Source: GCA-002282575 sp964606405 (GTDB taxonomy: Bacteria; Pseudomonadota; Gammaproteobacteria; Thiomicrospirales; Thiomicrospiraceae). Taken from it: a DNA stretch of 6,928 bases. The notes under the pieces were generated by a model that worked only from the letters and a program-made list of their open reading frames with translations, searched no databases and was not told the DNA's origin. A program made the translations under genes and the position numbers. Of the stretch, positions 1-5,738 are shown in pieces. The DNA lies in NCBI GenBank assembly GCA_964606405.1, contig CAZSGH010000077.1, positions 1-6,928 on the forward strand, given 5' to 3'. Position 1 is the first letter of the stretch; every line of letters starts with the position of its first letter.

Positions 1-34
1 AAAAAGCACCAATAGTAGCTGCGTTAAGGTGCTA
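1..34 (-). terminator. weak candidate intrinsic terminator beyond the attC
   Basis: Read on the minus strand, AGCACC (33 to 28) can pair with GGTGCT (10 to 5), and a run of five T follows at the window edge. This is the layout of a Rho-independent terminator. The stem is only 6 bp and the loop is 17 nt, so it is a weak candidate. It would end transcripts leaving the defence operon, or belong to the start of the next cassette. The rest of 1-64 shows no gene I can defend. Two plus-strand frames are open from the left edge (stops at 59-61 and 132-134), but neither gives a recognisable protein. Confidence 0.25.
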
Positions 35-64
35 TCAATTTCGTCAGAATGTGCGAGATAGGGG

Positions 65-161
65 GGGTAACGCCTTGCTCAGTGGCAATTTAAAGTGGCA
101 CGTTTTTGCGCATGCAAAACAAGTGTCGCTTTAAATTGTCCGCTGGAGTTATTTGTTATGT
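65..161 (-). other. integron attC recombination site
   Basis: On the minus strand the R'' box ACATAAC (161-155) pairs through TAAC with the R' box GTTACCC (71-65). Inside the R boxes are 6-nt non-complementary spacers (154-149 and 77-72). Next come long arms beginning CTCCAGCGG (from 148) and ending CCACTGAG (to 78). The arms pair over about 24 positions with three mismatches and two single extra bases, C and A, both in the minus-strand left arm. A terminal sub-hairpin is formed by GTTTTGC and GCAAAAAC. Box order, spacers and two extrahelical bases are the defining architecture of attC sites that integron integrases recombine as folded single strands. In known sites such as that of aadA1 the extra bases lie in the gene-proximal arm, so this site points the same way as the operon ending at 171. 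Strand exchange is expected between G71 and T70. No integrase gene is in the window. Confidence 0.85.
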
Positions 162-170
162 GTTTATATT

Positions 171-1991
171 TCACTGCTGTTCACTTGATAGTGGGAAAAA
201 ACCATATCTACCAATTTTATCATTTTTAGAGAAATGAACGTAATTGATGCTATCTTGAATGTCTTCACTAGGCTCTTGGTTGTCTAAAACAATAATTTGT
301 TTATCATTATAGTAATCAGATAGATCGCGGTAAAAAGCATAAATTAAATTATTTTCTATAAAAGCTTGTTCGCTTTCTTCACCTAATGAAAGCTCATCTC
401 TTTCTTTATATGTTGTAAGAGGGGAGTCCAAAACCAAAAAGCCAGCATGTCTGTTTTTCTCGCATAAGTAATTCATTAGAGCTATTACAAAAGCAGAAAA
501 GCATATAGCACGATATCCTTTACCAAAATGCCCCCTTGGTTTACCACCTATTGAAATATCTCTATTTTCCTTATCGTATATAACCTGACTTCCATTAGGG
601 AAGCCCCACCTAATTAGCACATTTGAAACTTCTTGCATGAACTGTTGAAGCTCTTTTGAAAAATCGGGGATTTCGTATTTATCGGCAATATCATCATGCT
701 CAACTTGAAGACTTCCAATTTCTTTTAGAATTTGCGCACGTTTTGTTTCGAGGTTGAGATCAGCAACTAAATCCTCTTTATTTTCGGTAAGAGTTTTAAT
801 AATATTGCGTGTTTCAGTGATCATTTTAGAAATATTGGGATCAAGGCTATTTTCTAAATCCCGAAGTTCTTCTCCAATAGAACCAAGCTCACTGGAAATA
901 ACACTTTTATGCTCTTCTATTTCATGTATCGTTAAATGAAGTCCTTCAACCTTTCTATCCATTTTACTTATTTCAGCAGCATTACTGGATAGAATAAGTT
1001 CTACACTGATATCAGAACTCTCATCTAAAGTTTTCCCGCATGTCGGACAATTAGCAGCGTAATGGCTATCGACATATTTTGCCGCTTCTGAGTTTGCTTC
1101 TAGTCGCTCTCTATCCGAGCTGTATTTTGAAACTAAAAGATGAAATCTCTCTAATAAAGTATTATCTTCATCAAGTTTTCTATTTAAGGCTTCTGATCTT
1201 GATGCTAAGTGATTTCGTCTTTCAATGCCCTCACTGCCTGTTTTCAATAGAGAATCTAATTCTGACTCAGCCAACTCAATAGAGTTTTCAACGGCATCAA
1301 CATCATCAGAAAGTTTTTTAACTCTATTCTCATCAGCATCATCACTCGAAAAATACCTGCTCATAAACTCTTCAAGATTACCTATCTTAATTTGTAGAGA
1401 TTGCTTTGATTGCTTTCTTTTTTTCAACAACTGCACATCAGAATCATCGCTTCCTGTTAACAGCGTCTTAAATAGTGATGTCTCCAGTGTCTTTTCCGTA
1501 TTTTGTCCCTTACCTAGAGGTGAGTCATCGGTAATAATTCTAGCTTCATCAACTAAAAATAATTTTTCCAATATTCGCAGAGTTAGTGTCGAATGGTTTA
1601 ATGACTGCGTACCTGATACTAGAACTTGATTTCCAATACCAATTTTCTCCAAAAAATAACTGGATAAGTTCTCCTTCCCTTTATGATTTGGTTTGAGTAT
1701 CGTTGTAACATCATTTTCTACCAAGGTAAGATCTGAATTATTTTTTAATTCTCTTTTAAGAATAAAAGAGCCACCATCACTTTCCTCGAATGTGACTTCA
1801 AGAGAAGAATAACCTTTGGATTCATCAATGGATTTTGGTGCTTTCTCTGCACCCAATATGAATTGTACACACTGACAAATATATGATTTACCAGTATCAG
1901 ACGCCCCTGAAATCACATTTAGCCCTTTTTCAAGGGTTACTATAGCAGGCTTTTTTCCATCACCCTTTACTTCAATTTTTGTAATTATCAT
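171..1991 (-). CDS. ABC-3C system ATPase, RecN/SMC-like with zinc hook
   Basis: A 606-residue ABC-family ATPase with split head domains and a long coiled coil, probably the sensor/motor of a three-component conflict system. Walker A is GASDTGKS (29-36). Charged, heptad-rich coiled-coil segments run roughly 185-310 and 330-435, with a CPTC zinc-hook motif (315-318) at the tip, as in Rad50. The C-terminal head has a divergent signature region, RGHFGKGYR (486-494), in place of LSGGQ. Walker B is GFLVLDSP (517-524), with Ser523 where classical ABC ATPases have the catalytic Glu. The segment IIVLDNQEP (566-574) stands where the H-loop His is expected. I recall these substitutions as usual for this clade rather than damage. 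The ATG lies 3 nt after the upstream stop with only a short GGA as Shine-Dalgarno, so translation is probably coupled. The gene ends 9 nt before the attC. AT-rich compared with aspS. A stand-alone RecN-like protein is the alternative, but the neighbours argue for ABC-3C. Confidence 0.88.
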   Translation of the reverse strand: MIITKIEVKGDGKKPAIVTLEKGLNVISGASDTGKSYICQCVQFILGAEKAPKSIDESKGYSSLEVTFEESDGGSFILKRELKNNSDLTLVENDVTTILKPNHKGKENLSSYFLEKIGIGNQVLVSGTQSLNHSTLTLRILEKLFLVDEARIITDDSPLGKGQNTEKTLETSLFKTLLTGSDDSDVQLLKKRKQSKQSLQIKIGNLEEFMSRYFSSDDADENRVKKLSDDVDAVENSIELAESELDSLLKTGSEGIERRNHLASRSEALNRKLDEDNTLLERFHLLVSKYSSDRERLEANSEAAKYVDSHYAANCPTCGKTLDESSDISVELILSSNAAEISKMDRKVEGLHLTIHEIEEHKSVISSELGSIGEELRDLENSLDPNISKMITETRNIIKTLTENKEDLVADLNLETKRAQILKEIGSLQVEHDDIADKYEIPDFSKELQQFMQEVSNVLIRWGFPNGSQVIYDKENRDISIGGKPRGHFGKGYRAICFSAFVIALMNYLCEKNRHAGFLVLDSPLTTYKERDELSLGEESEQAFIENNLIYAFYRDLSDYYNDKQIIVLDNQEPSEDIQDSINYVHFSKNDKIGRYGFFPLSSEQQ

Positions 1992-1994
1992 GTT

Positions 1995-2420
1995 TCATCC
2001 GTTAAACTTTGGAAAAGAGGTTTCCAATAAATATTCATAATTATTTTTTAACCAGCCCAATCTAACCCAAGACTTTTTGTAGTATTCCAATTTCAAGCAG
2101 CTTACAAAATTAAGTGTTTGCTGATTAGCTGAATAGTAATATCCAGACTCTTCAATATGAGCGCTAATCAAACCTCTTTTGGAAAAAAATGATAATGACT
2201 CTGGTAGAAATTCGCGTCGATGACCGATTTCCGCAATATGATTGGGTAATGCAGGATGGAGGTTTTCTGGGCCTCCAAAATCCTGTGAGTACAGCAAAGC
2301 GTAATCTAACAACACAAGTTCATCTAAACTAAACCGTTTCTCTAAAGCTGTTAAAATCAATGAACTTCGTGTACCTAGTTCAAGCGGACCATTAAATACA
2401 GCGTGCGTTGTAGAAGTCAT
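1995..2420 (-). CDS. ABC-3C system middle component (MC2-like)
   Basis: A 141-residue cytosolic protein that I identify as the small middle component linking ATPase and effector in ABC three-component systems. The basis is the motifs FNGPLELGTR (9-18), LDYALLYSQDF (38-48), GPENLHPALP (50-59), HRRE (67-70) and a short helix-turn segment SFFSKRGLIS (77-86) followed by an aromatic strand GYYYSAN (93-99). These match my memory of the MC2 type, but the subtype number is from recall and not searched. The SFFSKRGLI part could form a small winged-helix-like unit. There are no membrane segments. Its ATG overlaps the nuclease stop by one base (TAATG), and there is no strong Shine-Dalgarno, so reinitiation after the nuclease gene is likely. 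The stop lies 3 nt before the ATPase ATG. Length is typical for such linkers and the frame is intact. Confidence 0.75.
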   Translation of the reverse strand: MTSTTHAVFNGPLELGTRSSLILTALEKRFSLDELVLLDYALLYSQDFGGPENLHPALPNHIAEIGHRREFLPESLSFFSKRGLISAHIEESGYYYSANQQTLNFVSCLKLEYYKKSWVRLGWLKNNYEYLLETSFPKFNG

Positions 2421-3493
2421 TATTTAACCCACTTGACCTTTTTTTCGTTAACAAGGTGATGGCAGAGTCCCTTCTTATCTTGAACCTTAATATAGTGGTG
2501 CAATGGGTGAGAAGAATAGTTTGTTCCAGCCGCCTGAGCAGATACTTTTAAGTATCTTGCGTATCCATCTTTATGATCACTCATAACCACTGGCGATATG
2601 CTTTCATAACATTCCTCCAATAGTTCTGTGTAGGAATCACTAGGCAACCAGTCCCTTGAAAATTTCTCTAAGCCATCTGCCGAATAATAATTCTTTCTTG
2701 CACTGTGATATTCCTGTTCATATTCAGGAAATGTCGTGAGATTAATCTTGTTAACATCCTTCTTCTCTGCATCGCAAAAAGCTGATAGCAGTTCAGACGT
2801 ATATGTTAATTCTGCGGCTTCTGGTATTAAAGGAGGGCTAACTGGCTTAGGTCGTTTACGTGTTGAAGCACCAAACCTAACCGCGTGATAAGGCGTTTGC
2901 TCATGTAATTCAATAATATCTAAGGGTGGGATATGATCAAACAGTTCAAAATCTATTGAGCTATCTATATACAACAAGAGATTTTTATCTAGTTCTACTT
3001 TATGTTTTTGCGTTATTTTTGTTTTGCACTGCTTATCCCAACGTTTAATCAACTCATCTTTGAGCTTTTTACTATCCATTAAATGACTAAGAAGCTGAGT
3101 TGAAACACCTTTTGGTGAGACAAAGTAATATCTATTTGGAACGGTATACTCGCCTTTATAAGAGTAATAGATTAATTTTCCAATCTCTTTAATAGCATCG
3201 TCGAGTGTTAACGACTTCGAATAATATTTGCACTGAAAATTCTCCCAATTCCCATTTGGGATATAGGCAATAACATCCCTACCCATATCGCCACCACCGC
3301 CACATCTAGCAACTTTCTGATAACGTTTCTTCCAATAAAAATGAACTAATTCAAGCGTTATATCCTCCCATTTGTCTTCATCTAATGTTTCTAATCGCTT
3401 TAATTTAGGTATTGGTTCTCCCTGTGAAATATCCAAGGCGGTACTAATATCGTTAGCCATGACTGGTAATGTAATATCTATTTCATTTATCAA
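2420..3493 (-). CDS. ABC-3C effector: PD-(D/E)xK nuclease plus C-terminal domain
   Basis: A 357-residue predicted nuclease effector. The N-terminal part (about 35-135) has a restriction-endonuclease-like pattern: E43 in a helix, a Gly-rich loop GGGGDMGRD (65-73) giving the metal-binding D73, then strand residues Q87-C88-K89 as the (E/Q)xK element, followed by YYFVSPKG (122-129). This resembles Mrr-type enzymes, which cleave DNA; the target here is unknown. The C-terminal part (about 190-357), with the basic end CHHLVNEKKVKWVK (344-357), resembles the shared C-terminal domain by which ABC-3C effectors join the complex. The start is TTG at 3493-3491. A perfect AGGAGG lies 6 nt upstream, and the first ATG (codon 12) has no Shine-Dalgarno. 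A TAA in the same frame sits only two codons before the TTG. First full-size gene of the operon, overlapping the next by 1 nt. Frame and catalytic residues are intact. Confidence 0.82.
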   Translation of the reverse strand: MINEIDITLPVMANDISTALDISQGEPIPKLKRLETLDEDKWEDITLELVHFYWKKRYQKVARCGGGGDMGRDVIAYIPNGNWENFQCKYYSKSLTLDDAIKEIGKLIYYSYKGEYTVPNRYYFVSPKGVSTQLLSHLMDSKKLKDELIKRWDKQCKTKITQKHKVELDKNLLLYIDSSIDFELFDHIPPLDIIELHEQTPYHAVRFGASTRKRPKPVSPPLIPEAAELTYTSELLSAFCDAEKKDVNKINLTTFPEYEQEYHSARKNYYSADGLEKFSRDWLPSDSYTELLEECYESISPVVMSDHKDGYARYLKVSAQAAGTNYSSHPLHHYIKVQDKKGLCHHLVNEKKVKWVK

Positions 3494-3496
3494 TCC

Positions 3497-3610
3497 TTAC
3501 CTCCTTTTACACCAACAATCTAAAGCAATAAGAAACAATTTAGCTAAAGACACATAACTATAATTATACGGCGCAAAAGCCGTATAACTCATAAATCCAA
3601 ACAGTGTCAT
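3497..3610 (-). CDS. possible 37-aa leader peptide upstream of the nuclease
   Basis: A short open frame beginning MTLFGFMSYT and ending LDCWCKRR. Its ATG (3610-3608) follows AAAGGG with a 9-nt gap, a reasonable ribosome site. The final codons AGG AGG TAA are also the Shine-Dalgarno of the nuclease gene, and its frame is the same as the nuclease frame, with TAA-GGA-TTG at the junction. It is hydrophobic and aromatic in the first half, with two Cys near the end. It could be a leader peptide whose translation controls access to the nuclease ribosome site, or a small protein. It could also be an N-terminal extension cut off by one nonsense codon, or chance. If transcription starts at the TATAAT inside it (3568-3563), it is not translated at all. 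No family recognised. Confidence 0.35.
   Translation of the reverse strand: MTLFGFMSYTAFAPYNYSYVSLAKLFLIALDCWCKRR
3500..3505 (-). promoter_or_regulatory. perfect Shine-Dalgarno deciding a TTG start
   Basis: Minus-strand AGGAGG, extended to AAAAGGAGGT, ends 6 nt before TTG 3493-3491. This is the strongest ribosome site I see in the window, and it fixes the unusual TTG start of the nuclease. The pairing of a strong site with a weak start codon may set effector dose. The last A-rich bases also contain the stop codon of the possible short upstream frame. Confidence 0.8.
3563..3587 (-). promoter_or_regulatory. inverted repeat overlapping a TATAAT, candidate operator or RNA hairpin
   Basis: Perfect 9-bp arms TTATACGGC (3564-3572) and GCCGTATAA (3579-3587) are separated by 6 nt. 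On the minus strand a consensus TATAAT (3568-3563) overlaps the gene-proximal arm, about 70 nt before the nuclease start. I see no good -35 at 16-18 nt. Two readings fit: an operator covering a -10 element, so that a repressor would silence the operon, or a GC-capped hairpin in a leader RNA. No T-run follows, so it is not a standard terminator. No regulator gene is linked in the window. Confidence 0.45.
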
Positions 3611-3758
3611 TACATAAAACCCTTTCTAATCAATTAACTAAAATTAAAGTGTCGCATAAAGACAACTTGCGCAAAACCTTTAGACAAAACATTAACACAA
3701 TAAATTAAACAATTACAATAGGCAACATAAAATATTCACATATTTATTTCACGCCAAC
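3611..3758. other. AT-rich intergenic stretch, no gene seen
   Basis: Together with the leader region this makes a 321-bp gap between the nuclease start and the aspS stop. It is very AT-rich, with no plausible reading frame, tRNA or convincing attC. It should contain the upstream edge of the acquired segment. One candidate is GTTGGCG on the minus strand (3758-3752), directly after the aspS terminator T-run, because integrases cut between G and TT. This is only a suggestion. A -35-like TTGTCT lies at 3665-3660 on the minus strand, but its spacing to a -10 is poor. Confidence 0.4.
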
Positions 3759-3785
3759 AAAAAAGCAGCCCGTGGGCTGCTTTTT
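3759..3785 (-). terminator. bidirectional intrinsic terminator after aspS
   Basis: Arms GCAGCC (3765-3770) and GGCTGC (3775-3780) close a 4-nt loop, extendable by one more G-C pair. The hairpin is flanked by six A on the left (3759-3764) and five T on the right (3781-3785), so it works as a classic terminator read from either side. On the minus strand it ends aspS about 30 nt after its stop codon. It also insulates the defence operon from aspS transcription, which implies the operon has its own promoter. Confidence 0.9.
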
Positions 3786-3814
3786 GCTGTTTCAGTATTA
3801 AAACCAAACAAGTT

Positions 3815-5599
3815 TTAAGCCTTCGCTTCTACGACCCTTGGACGCAAGCCCAACTCGCGTAACTGCAAGGGCGAAACATCCGAAGGTGCATTGGTGAGCA
3901 CACAGGCTGCAGATTGTGTTTTCGGGAAGGCAATCACTTCACGGATAGAGCTGGCTTTGACCATCATCATCACCAAGCGATCTAACCCGAACGCCATACC
4001 CGCATGCGGTGGTGTGCCGTATTGTAAAGCTTCAACGAACCAACCGAACTTAGCATCGATTTCTTCTTGCGACAAGCCCAACAACTCAAACACGCGCGAT
4101 TGCATGCGTGGGTCGTGGATACGAACCGAACCACCACCCAACTCAATACCATTAAGTACCAAATCGTAAGCCTTAGCCGTTAGGTTAGATAAGTCAGCAC
4201 CTTCTGCCAAAGCTTCTAAGCCGCCTTTTGGTGCGGTAAACGGATGGTGAACGGCAACATAACGGTTCGCTTTGTCGTCGTATTCAAACATTGGGAAGTC
4301 AACAACCCATAATGGCTTCCACTCGCCTTGCATCAGGTTACGATCTTCGCCAACCTTAACACGCAATGCGCCTAAGGCATCGTTCACCACTTTCGCTTTA
4401 TCGGCACCGAAGAAAACCAAATCGCCATTTTTAGCGCCAACGCGTTCTAAAATCTGCATCACTTGATCGGGGAAGAATTTGACAATCGGTGATTGCAAGC
4501 CGTCGATGCCTTTTTCAAGTTCATTGACCTTAATATATGCCAAGCCTTTCGCGCCGTAAATTTTGACAAAGTTGGTGTAGTCATCGATTTCTTTACGCGA
4601 CATTTCACCACCACCTGGCACGCACATGGCAGCAACACGGCTTTTCGGGTCTTTTGCAGGCGCAGCAAACACTTGGAATTCGATGTTTTGTAATAAGTCA
4701 GACACATCCACCAATTCCATACCCATACGCAAGTCTGGACGATCTGAACCAAAACGGGTCATCGCTTCGTTATATGGCATACGTTGGAAATCACCATCAA
4801 ACGTCACACCCAAGACTTCTTGGAAAACGGTTTTGAACAAGCCTTCCATAATCGCCATGTATTCTTCTTGATCGACGAAAGAAGCTTCCATGTCGACCTG
4901 TGTGAACTCTGGCTGACGGTCGGCGCGTAAGTCTTCGTCACGGAAACAACGGGCGATTTGATAGTAACGATCCATACCCGACATCATCAACATCTGCTTG
5001 TATAGCTGTGGCGACTGTGGCAAAGCAAAAAAGTCGCCTTGGTGCGTACGGCTTGGAACCAAATAATCACGAGCGCCTTCTGGCGTTGACTTAGTCAAAA
5101 TCGGGGTTTCGATTTCGTTAAAGTTGCGGTCTTCTAAATAACGACGCATGATGCTGACCGTTTTAGAACGGGTACGCATGTTGTTTTGCATGACATCGCG
5201 ACGCAAATCTAGGTAGCGATATTTTAAGCGAATTTCTTCGCTGGTGTTTTTGTCGTCTAACTGGAATGGGATAGGATCAGCCATACTCAGCACTTGCAAG
5301 TCTTTTGCCAAGACTTCGATTTGACCGCTGGCAATATTCGCGTTCGCTGTGCCTTCAGGACGCATGCGCACACGACCTTCGATACGCAACACACATTCAG
5401 AGCGCAAGTGTTCCGCTTTAGCAAAGGCATCGGCTGTGTCTGGATCGACAACGACCTGAACAAAACCACTATGGTCTCGCAGATCGATAAAAATCACACC
5501 ACCGTGGTCACGACGACGATTGATCCAACCACATAATGAAACAGTTTGACCATCTAATGCTTCTGTTACCGAATTTGCCAAATGCGAACGCATACTCAT
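3815..5599 (-). CDS. aspS: aspartate-tRNA ligase, probably non-discriminating
   Basis: Class IIb aminoacyl-tRNA synthetase that activates Asp with ATP and charges tRNA in the cytosol; 594 residues, the usual bacterial length. The N-terminal OB-fold anticodon domain carries CGWINRRRDHGGVIFIDLRD (23-42). The catalytic core has motif 2, CFRDEDLRADRQPEFTQVD (218-236), and motif 3, GMAFGLDRL (534-542). The bacterial GAD insertion lies about 280-415. His32 and Gly83 correspond by eye to the H31/G83 pair of the Pseudomonas aeruginosa non-discriminating enzyme, where E. coli has Leu in RRRDLGS. This suggests it also makes Asp-tRNA(Asn) for GatCAB. AAGGAAG (5613-5607) ends 7 nt before the ATG at 5599. 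A second ATG two codons later (5593) gives the family-typical MRSH start and has its own AAGG, so either may be used. Downstream of DUF502 and probably cotranscribed; ends at a strong terminator. Confidence 0.97.
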   Translation of the reverse strand: MSMRSHLANSVTEALDGQTVSLCGWINRRRDHGGVIFIDLRDHSGFVQVVVDPDTADAFAKAEHLRSECVLRIEGRVRMRPEGTANANIASGQIEVLAKDLQVLSMADPIPFQLDDKNTSEEIRLKYRYLDLRRDVMQNNMRTRSKTVSIMRRYLEDRNFNEIETPILTKSTPEGARDYLVPSRTHQGDFFALPQSPQLYKQMLMMSGMDRYYQIARCFRDEDLRADRQPEFTQVDMEASFVDQEEYMAIMEGLFKTVFQEVLGVTFDGDFQRMPYNEAMTRFGSDRPDLRMGMELVDVSDLLQNIEFQVFAAPAKDPKSRVAAMCVPGGGEMSRKEIDDYTNFVKIYGAKGLAYIKVNELEKGIDGLQSPIVKFFPDQVMQILERVGAKNGDLVFFGADKAKVVNDALGALRVKVGEDRNLMQGEWKPLWVVDFPMFEYDDKANRYVAVHHPFTAPKGGLEALAEGADLSNLTAKAYDLVLNGIELGGGSVRIHDPRMQSRVFELLGLSQEEIDAKFGWFVEALQYGTPPHAGMAFGLDRLVMMMVKASSIREVIAFPKTQSAACVLTNAPSDVSPLQLRELGLRPRVVEAKA

Positions 5600-5627
5600 G
5601 CCTTATCTTCCTTTATCATGTTAGAGA

Positions 5628-5642
5628 AGCGCTAAAAGCGCT
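5628..5642 (-). promoter_or_regulatory. small hairpin in the aspS leader
   Basis: AGCGCT occurs at 5628-5633 and 5637-5642, separated by three A on the plus strand. The minus-strand RNA can form a 6-bp stem with a UUU loop, extendable by G-U and G-C pairs, about 30 nt before the aspS start. No T-run follows, so it is not a terminator. It may stabilise the mRNA end or affect aspS expression. Function is inferred only from structure. Confidence 0.35.
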
Positions 5643-5663
5643 CCCAAAGTTATTTTTTGCTGA

Positions 5664-5714
5664 AGGAAGGGGTTTTATCAATGGGTTACATAACATGTTA
5701 AGCACCCCCTTCCT
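5664..5714. repeat. long-loop inverted repeat between DUF502 and aspS genes
   Basis: AGGAAGGGG (5664-5672) and CCCCTTCCT (5706-5714) are perfect 9-bp arms, purine-rich on one strand, with a 33-nt loop. The loop contains the palindrome TAACATGTTA (5691-5700), and part of it, CATGTTA, recurs at 5617-5623. The 139-nt gap holding it has no gene. No T-run follows on either strand, so it is not a standard terminator. It could be an mRNA processing or control structure for the DUF502-aspS transcript, or a relic repeat. Confidence 0.4.
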
Positions 5715-5738
5715 CCAGACCACCTACCCATTGGCTTT

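Noticed and set aside
23..29. GTTAAGG as the R box of another attC
   Set aside because: The partner arm would lie outside the window or leave a cassette of about 40 nt. It cannot be supported from this sequence.
61..67. run of seven G as a phase-variable tract
   Set aside because: It lies just beyond the attC crossover and in no gene I can support, so slippage has no visible target.
65..161. attC belonging to a plus-strand gene entering from the left edge
   Set aside because: The extra bases lie in the arm nearer the minus-strand operon, and the minus-strand end reads GGCGTTA, the usual attC end. The plus-strand frames reaching it are not recognisable proteins.
754..1629. plus-strand reading frames opposite the ATPase gene
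   Set aside because: They are compositional shadows of the coiled-coil coding sequence, with Ser/Phe/Leu-rich low-complexity translations and no ribosome sites.
3564..3587. hairpin as an intrinsic terminator or attC
   Set aside because: No T-run on either side, no R or L boxes, and too short for an attC.
3636..3685. decayed second attC upstream of the operon
   Set aside because: Shares GCGACACTT and TGCGCAA with the real attC, but there are no complementary arms, R boxes or extrahelical pattern. Short AT-rich matches may be chance.
3891..5536. reading frames on other frames within aspS, and the frame at 5536-5742
   Set aside because: They overlap an intact conserved gene, or its start and leader, and show no family motifs.
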